Assembly (NCBI GenBank): GCA_027475525.1
Contig: JAMWFC010000031.1
Location: 372,001-436,000, forward strand
Source: Macrolepiota albuminosa
Taxonomy: Eukaryota > Basidiomycota > Agaricomycetes > Agaricales > Agaricaceae
Length of the DNA: 64,000 nt
Direction: 5' to 3'
Positions 20,753-33,417 of the stretch are shown piece after piece (the first letter of the stretch is position 1; every line of letters begins with the position of its first letter). The notes below the pieces were generated by a model, which saw only the letters and a program-made list of their open reading frames with translations, ran no database searches and was not told the DNA's origin. A program made the translations under genes and the position numbers.

Positions 20753-23700
20753 GCGCGGTGGAGAAGGATGATGAGTTGATGACTGTGGATGTGTACGCCA
20801 ATGATTACTATAGTCACGATAGCAACTTGGAACACTTGGTGGCGCTCATGGACTACTCAGAGGATGAGTATGATTGTCCAGAAGGGGACTAGCATGTTCA
20901 AATGCGGCAAGTAACGCTGCATAAGACCTTAATGAAGCTGAGTCGCCCGAGGTATAAGCGAGATGAGAAGGCATGTCTGTTGACATACGTGAATGTGAAT
21001 GGTAGTCCTGCATGGATGTTGTGGGACTCGGGAAGTACCACGTCAGGAATCACACCCCAGTTTGCGCATGTGCACCAGATTCATGTTAACGAATTGGAAG
21101 AGCCCATAACTCTCCAGTTGGGGATAGTGGGCAGTAGGTCAGTAGTCCAGTTTGGGACGAAGGCCAGGGTGGCCATGGGAGGGGTGTCCATGAAAGAGTA
21201 CCTCAATGTAGCACACTTTGATTGCTATGACATGATTATTGGTACGCCATTCATGTGCAAGAATGGAGTCCTACTGGACTTTAGCAAGGATGAGGTAGTC
21301 GTTAATGGTGAACGACTGAAGGCAGAGCAAGTGGTCTTGGAAGACATGGATGGACGCCTGCATCAACAGAGGGCGACCGAGAAGCGTCGCGACGAGAACT
21401 GACTCCATGGTCGCCAACGCAAGGTGGCAGTGGAGGAGATGAAAGAGGAAGTTGAGCCTGTAGCAGTCTACCAGTGAATTTGCCATGCCTGATGATGACT
21501 GAGGAGGAGTTTCAGGCGGGTCGAATGGCTCAGCCTGAGACAGTGAGGAATGGGGATGCTGGAGTGGAGATGAGGTGCACGGTGTGAGCGTCGAGAGAGT
21601 GCCAACCAATGACATCGAAGGTCAAAGTAGAGGACCTTGTAATGGAGGAAGAGGAGCAGCAATGGGCCATGGAGGCGGCGTCAGTAGCAGGTGCCGGGTG
21701 CACCCTGTGGGACCGGCCCTGTGTTGTGCCCAAGGTGCAATGGGCCTATGACCTGCGGATGCCACGAGAGTGGAACAAGCTGGTGGCATCAATGTGCGTC
21801 TGCAATGTACACAGGGGGTCTAGTAGAGGCGAGGTGTATCGCCTAGCTACTCCGGATAAAGTGTCAGCACCTTCGGAGATTAGGTTCGAGGGGGTGGCGC
21901 AGTCAGCGCTGGGGCTGCTACTGCGACTGAACATTGGAGATTGCAGCGCTGAGTGCCTGCAGGTGCTCAATGACAGGTTTTGCAGGCACCCATGGGGAGT
22001 GGTGGACAGACACTGACCGGCTGACAAAGGCAAGAGGCCAGGGGTGGATGTGGAGCTGCTGTGCCAGCGGTGGCAGAGGGAATATGCCAATATTGTCAAT
22101 GGGACAAAGGAGGAGTTGCCTCCCTGGAGGGATGTCAATCATGAGATAAATCTCATTGATGATGGCAAGCGGTATAAATATCATCTGCCTCACTGTCCAC
22201 AAGCGTTGCAGGACCAGCTGTGGGACAAGACCAACTGTTACTTGAATGCATGTTGGTGGGAGGCAAGGCCGGCGGTGCAGGTGACGCCACTGTTGTGCAT
22301 TCCCAAGAAGGATGGGACATTGCACACCGTGATAGGCTTCTACTTGGACTGAGCGCATCAAGGCACATTATAGGTTGACCAACACTTGACACACTGGAGA
22401 CTCTAGTGACCAGCTTGGGGTACAGAGCAGCCCTAGCGCTGGTGCTCTATGGCAAGACTTATCCATTTATCTTAAACACCAGTAGCAGCCCCTCAGCATA
22501 CTCCACTCATTTATTTTGAAGACCAAGGAGGCTTAGAACCACTAGCACAACAGAGGGAAGCTGATTCTGACCAAACCCCGATCAATACCGAAAGGAGTTA
22601 GCAATTGGCGCTGTCAATCACCGAGGTGCTTCAATCAGAAGTCTAAAGAAATCAATGACGATGAGACAGGATACATGCAGACCCGACATTTAAATCTATC
22701 AAAAGATGGTACAATGTTAGTGCCGGGACTAGCGCTCACGGCGTCTGTCGAGGATTCTCTGACCATATCCTGGGATGGCATGGCCAATTTAATTACATCA
22801 AAAAGTGAGCAAATTCGTATCATTTCTAAGTAGTTTTAGAGTCGCCGTTGGTCGCCATCACCCATGTGCTGCAGGTCGCCATTGACAGGTGGCCATTAAC
22901 TACAACCACAAGGAGAGGCGCTAATTGGTAGCACCGTCAATGGACTTATTTTGGAAATACCGTAGTGCATAGTATAAAAACTAGCTATTTGCCATGTATA
23001 TAGCAACGAATCGTAACCTCTTGAGCACCCAGTTACACTTAGCGTTCAAATCACACTAGTATTGCCTGACTTTGTCACTAAGTTTGGTGCTAGCTTCGTC
23101 TATCTCGTCTTCATCGCTTACGGTGCTACCTACAGGCACACTACGCTGCGCTATTCGCTTTATTCTCTATAACTTCTCCTAAACTATGATGCTTACCACT
23201 TGTTAGGTAGCACCTGAGGTTCTATCATATAGCGCATCACCCTATCACCTCTGCTCAAGCACACCGGGACCCTGCTGGGACTCCTCACAAACCCGCACAC
23301 CAGGCACTGGAGACGGCGTTGTACTGCATATATGTCCAGCGCACCCAACCACAGTTGGCATCATCAACAGCGCTGGATGCACAGCAGTGCAATGATAACA
23401 CTGTTAAGGACGTGACACCCCTGCCAGACTAGGAGGTCATCTGGGAGGATGTGGCTCAGGCAAAGGTGTGGTCAAAAATTGACCTGACTGATGCGTATGA
23501 GCAGGTGCACATATATACGTCCGACATACACAAGACGCTGTTCACGTCACCCATGGGGACGTTTGTGAGTAATATTATGCAGATTGGCAACTGTAATGCG
23601 CTGGCAACGTTTCAGAGGTTGGTGACCTCAATATTTTGTGATGTTATCAGGAAGTTCATGCATGTGTACTTGGATGACATATTTATATTCTTGGACTCCA

Positions 23701-26301
23701 TTGAGGAGCATGAGGACCATCTCAGGGTCGTGTTTGAATGACTTAGGGAGAACAGGTTGTATCTTAAATGGAAGAAGTGCGAGTTGTACGCAGAGATGAT
23801 TGACTGCTTGGATCATGTAATAGATGACCAGGGGATCCACCCTGATGCATATAAGATTGATAGGATTTGGGAGTGGCGGGTACCATGGAATTACAATGAT
23901 ATCCAGTGCTTTGTGGGGTTGATAAATTATATTGGCACCTTCTTGCCAGACATATCGGCCTATACAGGGCCACTGATGGCCATGATGCTGAATGGGGCCC
24001 CGTTCCACTGGCAACCACTGCACCAGCGGTGCTTCGAGATAATCAAGCAGATTTGTGCTAAGATGCTGGTGCTGCGTCCTATTGATCCTAGACAGAATGA
24101 GCCTATATGGCTCATTTGTGATGCGTCCAAGACTGGAGTCAGGGCAATGTATGGGCAGGGGGCGTCATGGCAGACTTGCCGCCCCACCGGGTTCATGTCA
24201 AAAAAGTTTACAGCGGCGCAGCAAAATTACGCCGTGCATGAGCTGGAGACACTGGCCATACTGGAGGCCCTGCTGAAATGGGAGGACAAATTGATGGGGT
24301 ATAAGATATACATCATCACTGACCATAAGGCTCTTGAGTTCTTCAAGACACAGGTACACCTGTCACCGCAGCAACACTGCTGAGTAGATTATATGTCGAG
24401 GTATCAGTTCGACATTACATATGTGAAAGGCGAGCTGAATAAGATTGCTGACTGTTTGTCCCGATACTTCGAGAGTGACATGAAGGAGGACATATATGAT
24501 GAGTACAAATATGTCCAGGCAGACAGGCGCATGGATCCGGATGGGGAGGATTTACCCATTCAGAGATATGAGGAGATCAAGGAGCATGTGATTGAGATCT
24601 GGGCCATGCAGGTTCAGGAGGCTAGGTGCAGTCGGTGCCTATGGGACCAGCAGGAGCAGCGTGAACTGGAGGCATGTGATATGGCATGGGCTCAGGAGAT
24701 GCCCGATGGATGGATGGGAGATGGGCTACATGCAGCAGGGCTGGGAAGCCTAGTGCTGGGGGAGGCCCTGAAGTCGAACTGGCGGTGAAGCAGGGCTGGT
24801 TGGCCCAGAGGATCGCAAGTTTGCAGACATGGTGAGACGTGAATATGCACGTGATGTGCTGTTTGCGGAGATCATGGTGAGCCTGGGGGATCATGCCTGC
24901 TTTACCGTGGAGGACGGGTTGGTATACACCAGCAATGTGGTGGGGAATAGAGTGCTCAGGGTGCCAAGAAACCAGCAGCTGATTACGACTTTGCTGGAGC
25001 AAGCGCACTGTATAGTGGGGCACTTTGGCCTCCAGCAAATGCTGGCCTATGTGCGGTGGTGGTATTGGTGGCCTCAGATGGTTGCGGATGCGACTAAGTT
25101 CTGTGGGATGTGCAAGTCGTGCCAACGGTCAAAGACATCCAACACAAGGCTGGCAGGCTGGCTGCACTCTCTGCCTATTCCTGTTAGGCCTTGGGACTTG
25201 ATTGGGATGGACTTTGTTGGTCCTTTCCTGAGGTCCCAGGATTATGACTATCTCTGGGTGGTCATTTGTTGGATGACCAGTATGGTGCATTTGATACTGG
25301 TCAACACTACCATGACAGCAGCTGAGTTGTTGTGGATATATCTCAAGGAGATAGTGCGGTTGCATGGGCTGCCAAGCTCCATTGTCAGCGATAGGGATGC
25401 AAAATTCACTTCCGCTTAGTGGAGGGAATTGCACAAATTGTTGGGAGCAAGGCTGCTCATGTTGACGTTGTTCCATCCACAGACTGATGGGCAAACGGAG
25501 TGCGCTAATTGCAATGTGGCACAGATTTTTAGGACGGTGGTCTGGCTGGACCAGGGGGACTGGGTTGATAAGGTGCCCATGACCGAGTTTGCAATCAACG
25601 CAAGTGTGTCTGAGATGACGTGTTATGCACTGTTTGAGCTGAATGGTGGGTATATGCCTACCATGCTGCGAGAGTTTTGCAGTGACGGGATTGCGCACCG
25701 GGGGGTGCATGAGTTTGCACAGCAGGCATTGGCTAATCTGGCAGATGCACACAACACGATTATTGAAGCTCGCGTATTTCAGACATGTAACACAAACACA
25801 TAGAGGGGTAAGGAACCTGTGATTGCACAGGGTGATTTGGTGTTCTTGTCTACAAAGAATCTCAACTTGCCTAAGGGCAGGGCAGCAAAGCTTTGCCCAA
25901 AGTGGGTAGGGCCCTATCGGGTCCATAGCGTCGAGCTGAGCACATCAAACTATGTGCTGGAGTTGCCAGCTGCGTTGCAGAAGAGGTGGATTGTGCTTAA
26001 GTTTCATGTGTCATTGCTACGACTTTACAGCCTGAGTGATGATGCACTCTTTCCTAACAGGGCCACCCCAGAACCCTATGACTTTGGGGCTGCCAAGGAT
26101 CAGGAATGGTTTGTCGATGAGATTATTGGCCATCAGTGGATGGCGCGGGGTGGCCTTGGATTCAAGGTGTATTGGAGTCTGGGGGACACGACGTGGGAGC
26201 CATTGCGCAGTTGCGTGGAATTGGAGGCTCTGAGCTGTTACCTGGAGCTGCAGGGTGTTGGCTGCCCACGGGATCTAGCAAGACATGTGGGTAATGTGTG
26301 A
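20753..26301 (+). pseudogene. pol: Gypsy-1 pol with chromodomain, decayed
   Basis: The aspartic protease (DSGSTTSGI about 21027, DMIIGTPFM about 21230) continues gag's frame. RT begins LPPWRDVNHEINLIDD and CIPKKDGTLHTV, is split by solo LTR C, and resumes NDNTVKDVTPLPD, KIDLTDAYEQVHI and HVYLDDIFIF, the YLDD catalytic motif. RNase H (24,070-24,460) ends YVKGELNKIADCLSR. Integrase has a zinc site (HCIVGHFGL, CGMCKSCQ) and DDE residues in GMDFVGPF, VSDRDAKF and TDGQTECAN. A chromodomain (about 26,080-26,280) reads EWFVDEIIGHQW and FKVYWSLGDTTWEPL. There are several stops and at least two frame changes (before 21609 and before 24829), so it is not functional. Confidence 0.87.
22357..23369 (+). 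mobile_element. Solo LTR C, related to the element A/B family
   Basis: This 1013 bp insertion splits the Gypsy-1 RT between TVI and NDNTVKD. A direct repeat AGCGC flanks it (22352-22356 and 23369-23373); removing it with one repeat keeps the frame. The 3' part resembles element A's LTR: a TATA box (GTATAAAAAC about 22974), then GGGACCCTGCTGGGACTCCTCA and an end CATCATCAAC. The 5' end does not show the expected TGATG, so it may be eroded. Confidence 0.7.
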
Positions 26302-26474
26302 GGGAGGTGGTTGAGCTGGGCTGCCGGTCCCAGCGGCAGTAAGGGTGACATGGTGGAGTGTGACCATGCTTGGATGGGGTTATGTCAGCATGGCTGAGTT
26401 TGTCAGCAGCATAACGAGGAGAGATTTTTCTTTCTATCCTGGCTTTAGTCTGCTCCCCCGCAATTTATCGTAAG

Positions 26475-29213
26475 ATGTCATACTATCAGCGATGTAAACA
26501 GCCTGAGAGTTTGAGCGCAGGCTTGAGGAGGGGGGGAACTGGGCATGATCCAGTGGACTATAAGGAAGAGAGTTACAAAGAGTTGGGGCAGCAGTCAATG
26601 CAGGCATCGCCTGTGCAAATGTTTTATGTGGGAGGACGGTATCAACAAGGTCCCCCAGGACAACCATATTATCAAGCTACTCAGTGGGGGTATCCACAGG
26701 TGATGCCTGGCCCAGTTGGCCTGGTACCTATGGAAGTCGATGACGAAGTGCAGAATGCGCCGCAGTACTACTACCCACACCTGAGGGGAGCGGTGCAGTC
26801 AATTCCACAACCATGGAGAGTGGCACAGTATGTGCTGAGAGGATATATGGGAGCCTCCCTAGCACCACAAGTGCCTCTGCAGGCACTGTGGCAATTGCAA
26901 AATGTTGGAATGGAGTCCCGAGTACACCGGATGCAAGGGGGTACTGTGAAGACTCCAGTTGCTCGATCCTCTGGTGCTGAGACACCAAAAGCCCCTATTG
27001 CCATGAGAAGCAGGCAGGAGAAGGGCAGGGGACAGGTGGAGGAGGAAATGCAAGAGGCCATGCAGCGGAGATTGGGGGCAGCAGGGTACTCGGTGCCCTT
27101 GGATGCCAAGTTTTTGAGTGATCCGCTCGTGATGATGGTGCTGAGTGGGCTGCTGGATGAAAACGATAATCTGCAATGTCAGGAGCAGATGGCGCTGCAG
27201 CAGCTATCAAATGCGCAGAAGTGCAAAATGCAGAGCCAGACAGAGGACCGCGAGAGTGAGCCCAAGAGGGCTAAAGTAGCAGAGAAAGAGCATGGTAATT
27301 TACTACGGGCATATGAAAAGCAGCTGATAAAGCCGTTAGTGGAGTTGGTGGAGGGACCGTTCATCAGGCTTACAGTGGAGGGCCGTGATGAAGGTATGGA
27401 GGCAGGAGAAGTGTCGACTGCAGAAAGTACGGAGATCTGCAGAGTGGAGGAACTGGCAGTAAGAGTGAGTGAGACACCAGCGGGGAGAGTGGGGGCGCCA
27501 AGTGCACCCAATAAGGGTATGGAGGCTTCCATACATGCACCCAGCCCTGTGATGGCAGCACCAGCGAGGAGGCAGGGGCCCAGGCATCAGGTTGATGTGA
27601 GCAAGCTGGTCTCACGAAATTTCCCTGCTGATGTTCCGTTTGGGGCAGGGCCTGCCCAGCTACAATTCATACTTCCAGAGCTCCTGCCCACTCCAGCCAG
27701 CATGTTTGTCGTAGCACTGGTTCTGAGTGACCCACGACCTGCTCCCAGCAGGAAGGAAGAGGGTAAAGGCAAGGCTAAGACAGCCTTTGGAGACGTAGCG
27801 GACAAGGACAATAATTACAGGCAGAAGTCATCCTCATCCATGTTGGAAAGCAAAGAGGATAGGCCTGGAGAGTCCTCAATAGATCGTCTGGGGAGACAGC
27901 TGTATCTTGTGCAGGTGCACAAAAAGAAGGCGAATCGGAAGCTGGAGGCAGAATGCCTTGTGGAGCGACAGGCCAAGTTGCAGTCTGGGAGAATCCTGGA
28001 CTTGCTAGGGGCATACGTTTGGAATGTCAATAATGTAGAGCGACGCAACTCCTGTTTTGTGGGGGGTCTGGGAGAGTATTTCTACTGGTCCCCTTACTCC
28101 AATGCTGTTTTCTTTGGGAACGAGGCCAATAAGGCCTCATATTTTAAGCAGCAATATCAGAAGAGTGTGGCTGTACCATGCACCGTGGTATACAAGCATG
28201 CGCCACGGGAATTCCCCATGAACCCGCACGAGCTAGACAGGCTGTTCAAGTACCTGTCTAATGAGCACGCTCCATGGCAGGAACGTATTGTGGTGTACAT
28301 GCTGTTTACGGAGTTCCAGCACTTTGCTGGGATGATTGAGACTGACTTCAGAGACGACACTATGAGGTATGCGCTGGACAATGCAACATTCACGTCCCCA
28401 GTTGACCCTCAATGACTGGGCGTGTCTGAGGACGATGCCATGATGGAGTGGGTGACCATACCCTCTTGGTTGACAACGCACAAGGAAGATGGCAGCTTGC
28501 AACTTGTGGCTATGCATCCCCCTCCATCTACGCAACCATTGACCTCGACACATTGGCGTGGTATGCCATTTGTAGTTGGCCATCCAGGCCTGGATAATGC
28601 ATTTACCAGTCTGGCCTTTGACTTAGTGTATCAGATACACTACTGTACACTCTTTGGTTATGCCTTGGCATGGGCAGTATGTGCCAGTGGAGCAGGTCAA
28701 CCCACCATAGTGCGACAGCTGGCACTGGTGTTTGCACAACCTGGATTGTATAGGGAGGCCATAGTGGCCTTCAATGAGAAAGCAGCCAATAATGAGTGAC
28801 ATCATCGCTTGGCCACGTACAGCGTGCCTCCTGCCATCCCAAACTGGGACGGGTAGTATGAGATGGATGCAGATGATTGATATTGTCTATTGTTTAAGAT
28901 ATATGAGGAGGAGAGGGCAAGCATGCCCACACAGAGCAGGGGAATGTACTACTATATTGGTGCCAACCCCAACTTTGAGTATTTGCGGATGAGACTGCAG
29001 AAGGACATTCCTCCCATCCTGACACTCCCAGGGTGCCCTGTGGACACCGAGGCAACTAACGTCACCCTGGAGAATACAGAAATGGCCACCTCCAAAGAGG
29101 TCATGGATGCCCAACCATTGTTGTCGACTAACGTCGACTTAAGAGATGAAAGCGGCAGCAGATTGGGCGAGGCTCCTAGCCCATTGCCCACCCCATCTGG
29201 ATATTCAGCGTAG
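26475..29213 (+). pseudogene. Gypsy-1 extra ORF after the chromodomain (ORF3)
   Basis: A 646-codon open stretch (26475-28415) is followed in the same frame by two more blocks to 29213, interrupted by about four stops and no frame change. The N-terminal half is Gln/Pro/Gly-rich. The middle has charged helical segments (EEEMQEAMQRRLGAAGYSVP) and a nuclear-type PKRAK. The C-terminal half is better ordered, with ILDLLGAYVWNVNNVERRN and YMLFTEFQHFAGMIETDFRD. I recognise no known domain. Its position between integrase/chromodomain and 3' LTR is where extra or env-like genes lie, but there is no signal peptide or membrane segment, so it is not env-like. It is the longest open frame in Gypsy-1. Confidence 0.65.
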
Positions 29214-29394
29214 ATCAGAACACTGCATGCGGGAGAGTGGCGCAGTAGCGCCTGGCAATATTGAGAGATGAAGACAAAGGGGCGGCAATGCTGCCCCATC
29301 TGAAAAAAAAAAACGAGAATGCACCGAGGCAGCAATTGAGCCCTCGATGCAATATGGATATGTTAGATCATGATAACAATCTCAATGGGGGGCA

Positions 29395-29585
29395 TGTAAC
29401 AGCCCAAACTTACATTATGATACCTATCTTGTTATTATGTGATGTAACATCACATTTATACTAGTATTTATAGTTATTTGGACTTTAGTTCTTTTTCTTG
29501 TGTTACATAGCTGAAATTGAGACGCTAGTCTGATTCACTCGTGTGACTAAGGACTTAGAATTTCCACTATTGTAACTACGTTACA
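29395..29585 (+). repeat. Gypsy-1 3' LTR (191 bp)
   Basis: Starts TGTAACAGCCC and ends ACTACGTTACA, then TATGC, the target duplication. The A-rich, G-rich stretch CAATGGGGGGC just before it is the likely polypurine tract. Confidence 0.92.
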
Positions 29586-31480
29586 TATGCCTAGAATATA
29601 ATGTATTTCACCTAGGTCTGTCACATCAAAGTCTTGGACAAGTTTCTTTTGAAATTTATAATATCCAATGTGTTTTCTCTGGCTATAGCCATGTTATCTA
29701 CATAGACCAGGACAATTAAAATAATCATTCTTTTGTCTTGGACAATATAAAGGCAGTCATCTGATAATGTCTGCTTGAAGCTGAGTTTAAAGAGTACCTT
29801 ATGTAGCCATTGTTTCCACTGTCAGCTGCCTTGTTTAAGCCCATAAATGGCTTTATGTAGTTTCCAATATTTCTCTTTTCGAATTTTGAATAGAGCTTTC
29901 ATGTAAATTTCTTCATCAAGATTTTCCTCCAAATAAGCACCAATTATATTAATTCAATGAACATTGAAATTTAAAATAGCAATAAGCAACAGGAAGATTC
30001 ACAGCATGGTAAATTTGACAACTGAAGAAAATGTTTTTTTGTAGTCTATACTAGGTATTTGTGAGAATTCTTGAGCTACAATTCACACTTTATACTTTTA
30101 AAATTGTCTGTTTTCATTAAATTTCTGTTTAAGTACAATTTTGCTTGTAATAGCCCTTTTTTTGGATTGGTACCTTGTCAACTTCTTCAAATACCCTTTT
30201 GGTTAACAAGCTGATTATAGTCTTTTTTCACAGCTTGTCACCATTTGATTGCTTGAGGAGAGGCCATTGCCTCTGCATATAAAGGTCTAGAAGTGGCAAT
30301 AAAAGCTGAGTGGTTATTCAGATCACTTGATCTTTCATTGTGTCAATACCTTTCAGGTAAACATTGCTTATGAGTACTGGGCTCTTGCCTGGGCAAATTG
30401 TTTTATTTAGAAGTTTTACAATGAGCAGATGGAGTCTGTAATGATTCAACATGCTGATTGGATGTAGTTAGATGAGTTAGATATTGTAACTTAGTGGCAG
30501 GAGAAAATTTGTGAGTGGTTTCTTCATCTGTCTCCATCAGTTCATGCTTTACATCTGATTTGGAGTGCATGGTTGGAATAAAGACACAACAAGGTTTATT
30601 CTCTTCAAAGTACAAGACTGTGTCAATATTCTTAGTCTAAAGAGCTATTTGTTTGTGATCAGGCTCTATTCTGGCCAATTTGCTAGGAGTATTATCCTCA
30701 TGAAATTAAACATCTCTGTACATAATTAACTTTCCATTTTATAGATCTTCTAATTGATAGTCTTTTGTTTTATTGCTCCACTATCTGAGCATTTGTATTC
30801 ATACTGCTCTTGACTTGAGCTTTCCATGTTGTACTTCTTTCAGTACATAAGCCCATTCAAGAGATCCAAATATATATAAATGTAATACGTCAGGTTTTTT
30901 ATTTTGTCTGAACCATTCTGTGTAAGGAATTCTCCCTTGCAGTGCAAATATGGAAGTAATGGATCAGATGTAGATGGCATACATGAAGGCTTTGCCTCAG
31001 TATTGTAGGCCCATTCTTGCATTATAAAACATACAACAAGTCATTGTCATGAGCACAGCTATTGCTTATTTGGCTATGCCATTTTGTTGAGAACAATATA
31101 GATTTGTAGATTTGTGTTTTTTAATTCTATTTAGAGCACAAAACTTGCTCATAGTAGAGTTTACAAATTTGGTGCCATTGTTTGTCCCAATAATTTTGAT
31201 CTGTCAATCTGACTGTCTTTCAATTCTAGATACAATTTTGCATACTGCATTAGTGACATCCTCTTTTAGTTTGAGGAGGATAGCAAAGAAATAATGGCAA
31301 CTGGCTTTGATTATGACAAGACTATATCAATAATAGTCCCATATTGAGATACTGTACATGTACCACCTAGAACAAGAAGTGTAAGTAAAACCAGTTCTGC
31401 AGGAAACTTTGACTTTGACAGCCTTTCTCTAAGTAAGAAATAATCATGGTCAAAAGAAACTTTCTCTGACAACTATCAAA
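29586..31480 (-). pseudogene. pol: Ty1/Copia integrase and reverse transcriptase, upstream half
   Basis: Minus-strand reading, from high to low coordinate, gives integrase core blocks IIGTNNGTKFVNSTMSK and YCSQQNGIAK (31,080-31,230) and the later segment with KKPDVLHLYIFGSLEWAYVL (about 30,840-30,910). RT follows: IDYKKTFSSVVKFTML, then ENLDEEIYMKALFKIRK, KAIYGLKQ, and the catalytic YVDN (normally YVDD, about 29,700), ending LGEIHYILGI at the Gypsy-1 junction. Stops are scattered. The order proves that this and 1-1637 are one element split by Gypsy-1. CpG is nearly absent. Confidence 0.85.
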
Positions 31481-32269
31481 TTTTAAATTGGTGCAACATA
31501 AAATATAAACTGATTCTACCCATTACTTCTCTCTCTGTGTAGTTAAATTCCACATTAGCAACAAATACCTAATTGAATTATTTTCATTGTGTTGTTCCAT
31601 ACTTGGAGCCTTAATATCACTTTGTTTAGTTAAGGTGGAGGCTGTGTTGGAGGAAATTTTGGAGCAATTTAGGAGTGAAGCCTCCAACAAGCTATGAAAT
31701 TTGTGCTTTTGGCACAAATCATAGCTTATAATTATAAAAAGTACATCTGAAAAGTATTTTAAGTTTATAGGTGCATAAAACATGAAAGTGATCCTGAGAG
31801 AGAAGTGTCAAAGATAAAGCACTGAGAGCTAACTGTGAAGGATGAAAATAGAGGTAATAGAAAAAAAAACACTGACCGATAAAAGATGAACATGACAAAA
31901 ACCATGTAATTAGTCAACAGTGTTGCCCAATGGAAATCATGTAATTATGTAACTACTGTGCACTGCACCCTTCACTATGTTGGTGTTTATCACTTATAAT
32001 GTTACATTGGCTACCACTTATCACATACTACTTCACACTTTACAATATCACATTGGCCACTCAACATACAGAGCCACCACACTGATGCTTTGTTTAATAT
32101 CTTTTTATTATTCCCATTGTTCATAACAAGTATATAAATGTAGCTACTGCAAGTGAGCCTCTCAGTTGATTATACTAGACTGAGAAATTGAACTAGATAC
32201 TTGTTTATAAGTCTGAATTCTAATAGGTTATGGGCTTATTGTCAATTGCTCTTTAATACAGACATTGAC
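31481..32269. other. Copia upstream remnant and AT-rich spacer
   Basis: The minus strand at about 31,520-31,790 has an open stretch that could be the protease/pre-integrase part of the same Copia element, but no motif is convincing. From 31,870 to 32,260 the DNA is AT-rich, with a TATA-like AGTATATAAATG (about 32,130) upstream of the Copia gag that follows, so it may be a decayed LTR. Confidence 0.35.
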
Positions 32270-33330
32270 ACCAGACCTTGGAATTACTTTTTCTTTGATC
32301 AAGACCTCTATCCAGTCCATTCATATGCTGCATCACATATCTGAACTCTTTGTCTATCTTCTCTATCTCTTCCAGGTGATTCTGCTTGCTATGGCACCTA
32401 TCTTTCTCTTGTCTGTCTTGCTTACTGATGCTACCAACCCCTCTGTCCCAGAGCATGTTATATGCCACAGATAAAAAGGCTCAAAGTATGCTCATGCTGA
32501 TGGCAACTTCTCACAGTGGACTAAGAAACTTAAAGATGCTCTTATTCTTGATAGCATATACTCTCATGTTTTTGACAATATTGCTGTTTGACCAGGCATT
32601 AATATGGAGCCTTGCATGTACACCAACTAGGGTCTGAACAACAGACTCACCATCACTTTCATCAAGTCAGCACTCAACAATGCCAAGCACTGTAACCTTG
32701 TTACTGATAGGGAAGCAACTGCCTGCTATGCTGATTTGAAGGCACCCATGCAGAGAGAGGGTCTTATCAAACAGATTGCCCTTCTCCAGGATGCTTCATC
32801 TACTTACTGCTCAACAGCAGAACCTCTTCTAATCACAGCTAGATGAATTGTCAATATGGTCAAATGTATCTTTGACATTGAGAAAGTTGATGTAAATTTA
32901 TTCACATGCATAGCCTTATTAAACAGCCTCAATGACCATAATTTCAAATCTCTCCAGAACTCCATCTTGACTCTTCTCAGCACTAGTACACAGAGTGCAC
33001 CCTGCAGTCTGGCTGACATTTACATATTTGTAGAGAATGCCCAGAACATTTTTAATGCTAAAGCCAAGTTCAGCCCTGCTACTTTTTTTAGCATGAGAGA
33101 AGGCACCAGCACCAGGCCAACAGACTTGCAAGGGCATAACAATGGCCCTGAGCTACTTGTTGCAAAAATTGTTTTGCACTGAAAAGACCATGCAAGGGAC
33201 ATATAAAGGCCTTCTGCATACAGAAAAGAGGAGAGATGATAGGCAAATTGATTGACTGCCTCATTTATTCCAGGCATACTTTCACACAACTCATGAGGTA
33301 TGGGCATTAAAAATGCTGGAGGCTTTGATA
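32270..33330 (+). pseudogene. gag: Copia-type gag relic
   Basis: A plus-strand frame with several stops reads DGNFSQWTKKLKDALILDS, AYADLKAP-like CYADLKAPMQREGLIKQI, and VNLFTCIALLNSLNDHNF. It ends in a knuckle-like segment KGHIKAFCIQKRGEMIGK, resembling basidiomycete Copia Gag tails in which a GHxxxxC knuckle precedes a 'GGxMAGK' motif. No protease follows; an LTR-like segment begins at 33418. It is opposite in strand to the Copia element at 29.6-31.5 kb, so it is a separate relic. Confidence 0.6.
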
Positions 33331-33417
33331 TAAGTGCTCATTGGCCATTCTTTCTGGTCATGGTGCAGGCTGCTGCTGCACATCTTGATCTACTAGTAGT
33401 ACACCAGAGTGTCTACC

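Larger units (their letters stand above)
1638..29585 (+). mobile_element. Gypsy-1: Ty3/Gypsy chromodomain LTR retrotransposon with nested insertions
   Basis: Two 191 bp LTRs (1638-1828 and 29395-29585), both starting TGTAAC and ending GTTACA, bound the block. The flanking 5 bp TATGC (1633-1637 and 29586-29590) is a perfect target duplication inside the Copia RT. After subtracting element A with B (4685-20756) and solo LTR C (22357-23373), about 10.9 kb of its own DNA remains, in the order gag, protease, RT, RNase H, integrase, chromodomain, extra ORF. Chromodomain elements of this kind usually target heterochromatin. Coding parts carry many nonsense changes, so the copy is inactive. Confidence 0.9.

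Noticed and set aside
22357..23369. Large intron in the Gypsy-1 RT instead of a solo LTR
   Set aside because: The borders are not GT-AG, a direct AGCGC repeat flanks the segment, and it contains a TATA box and LTR-like 3' end related to element A.
26475..29213. Gypsy-1 ORF3 as an envelope gene
   Set aside because: No signal peptide, membrane segment or glycoprotein-like Cys pattern is visible.
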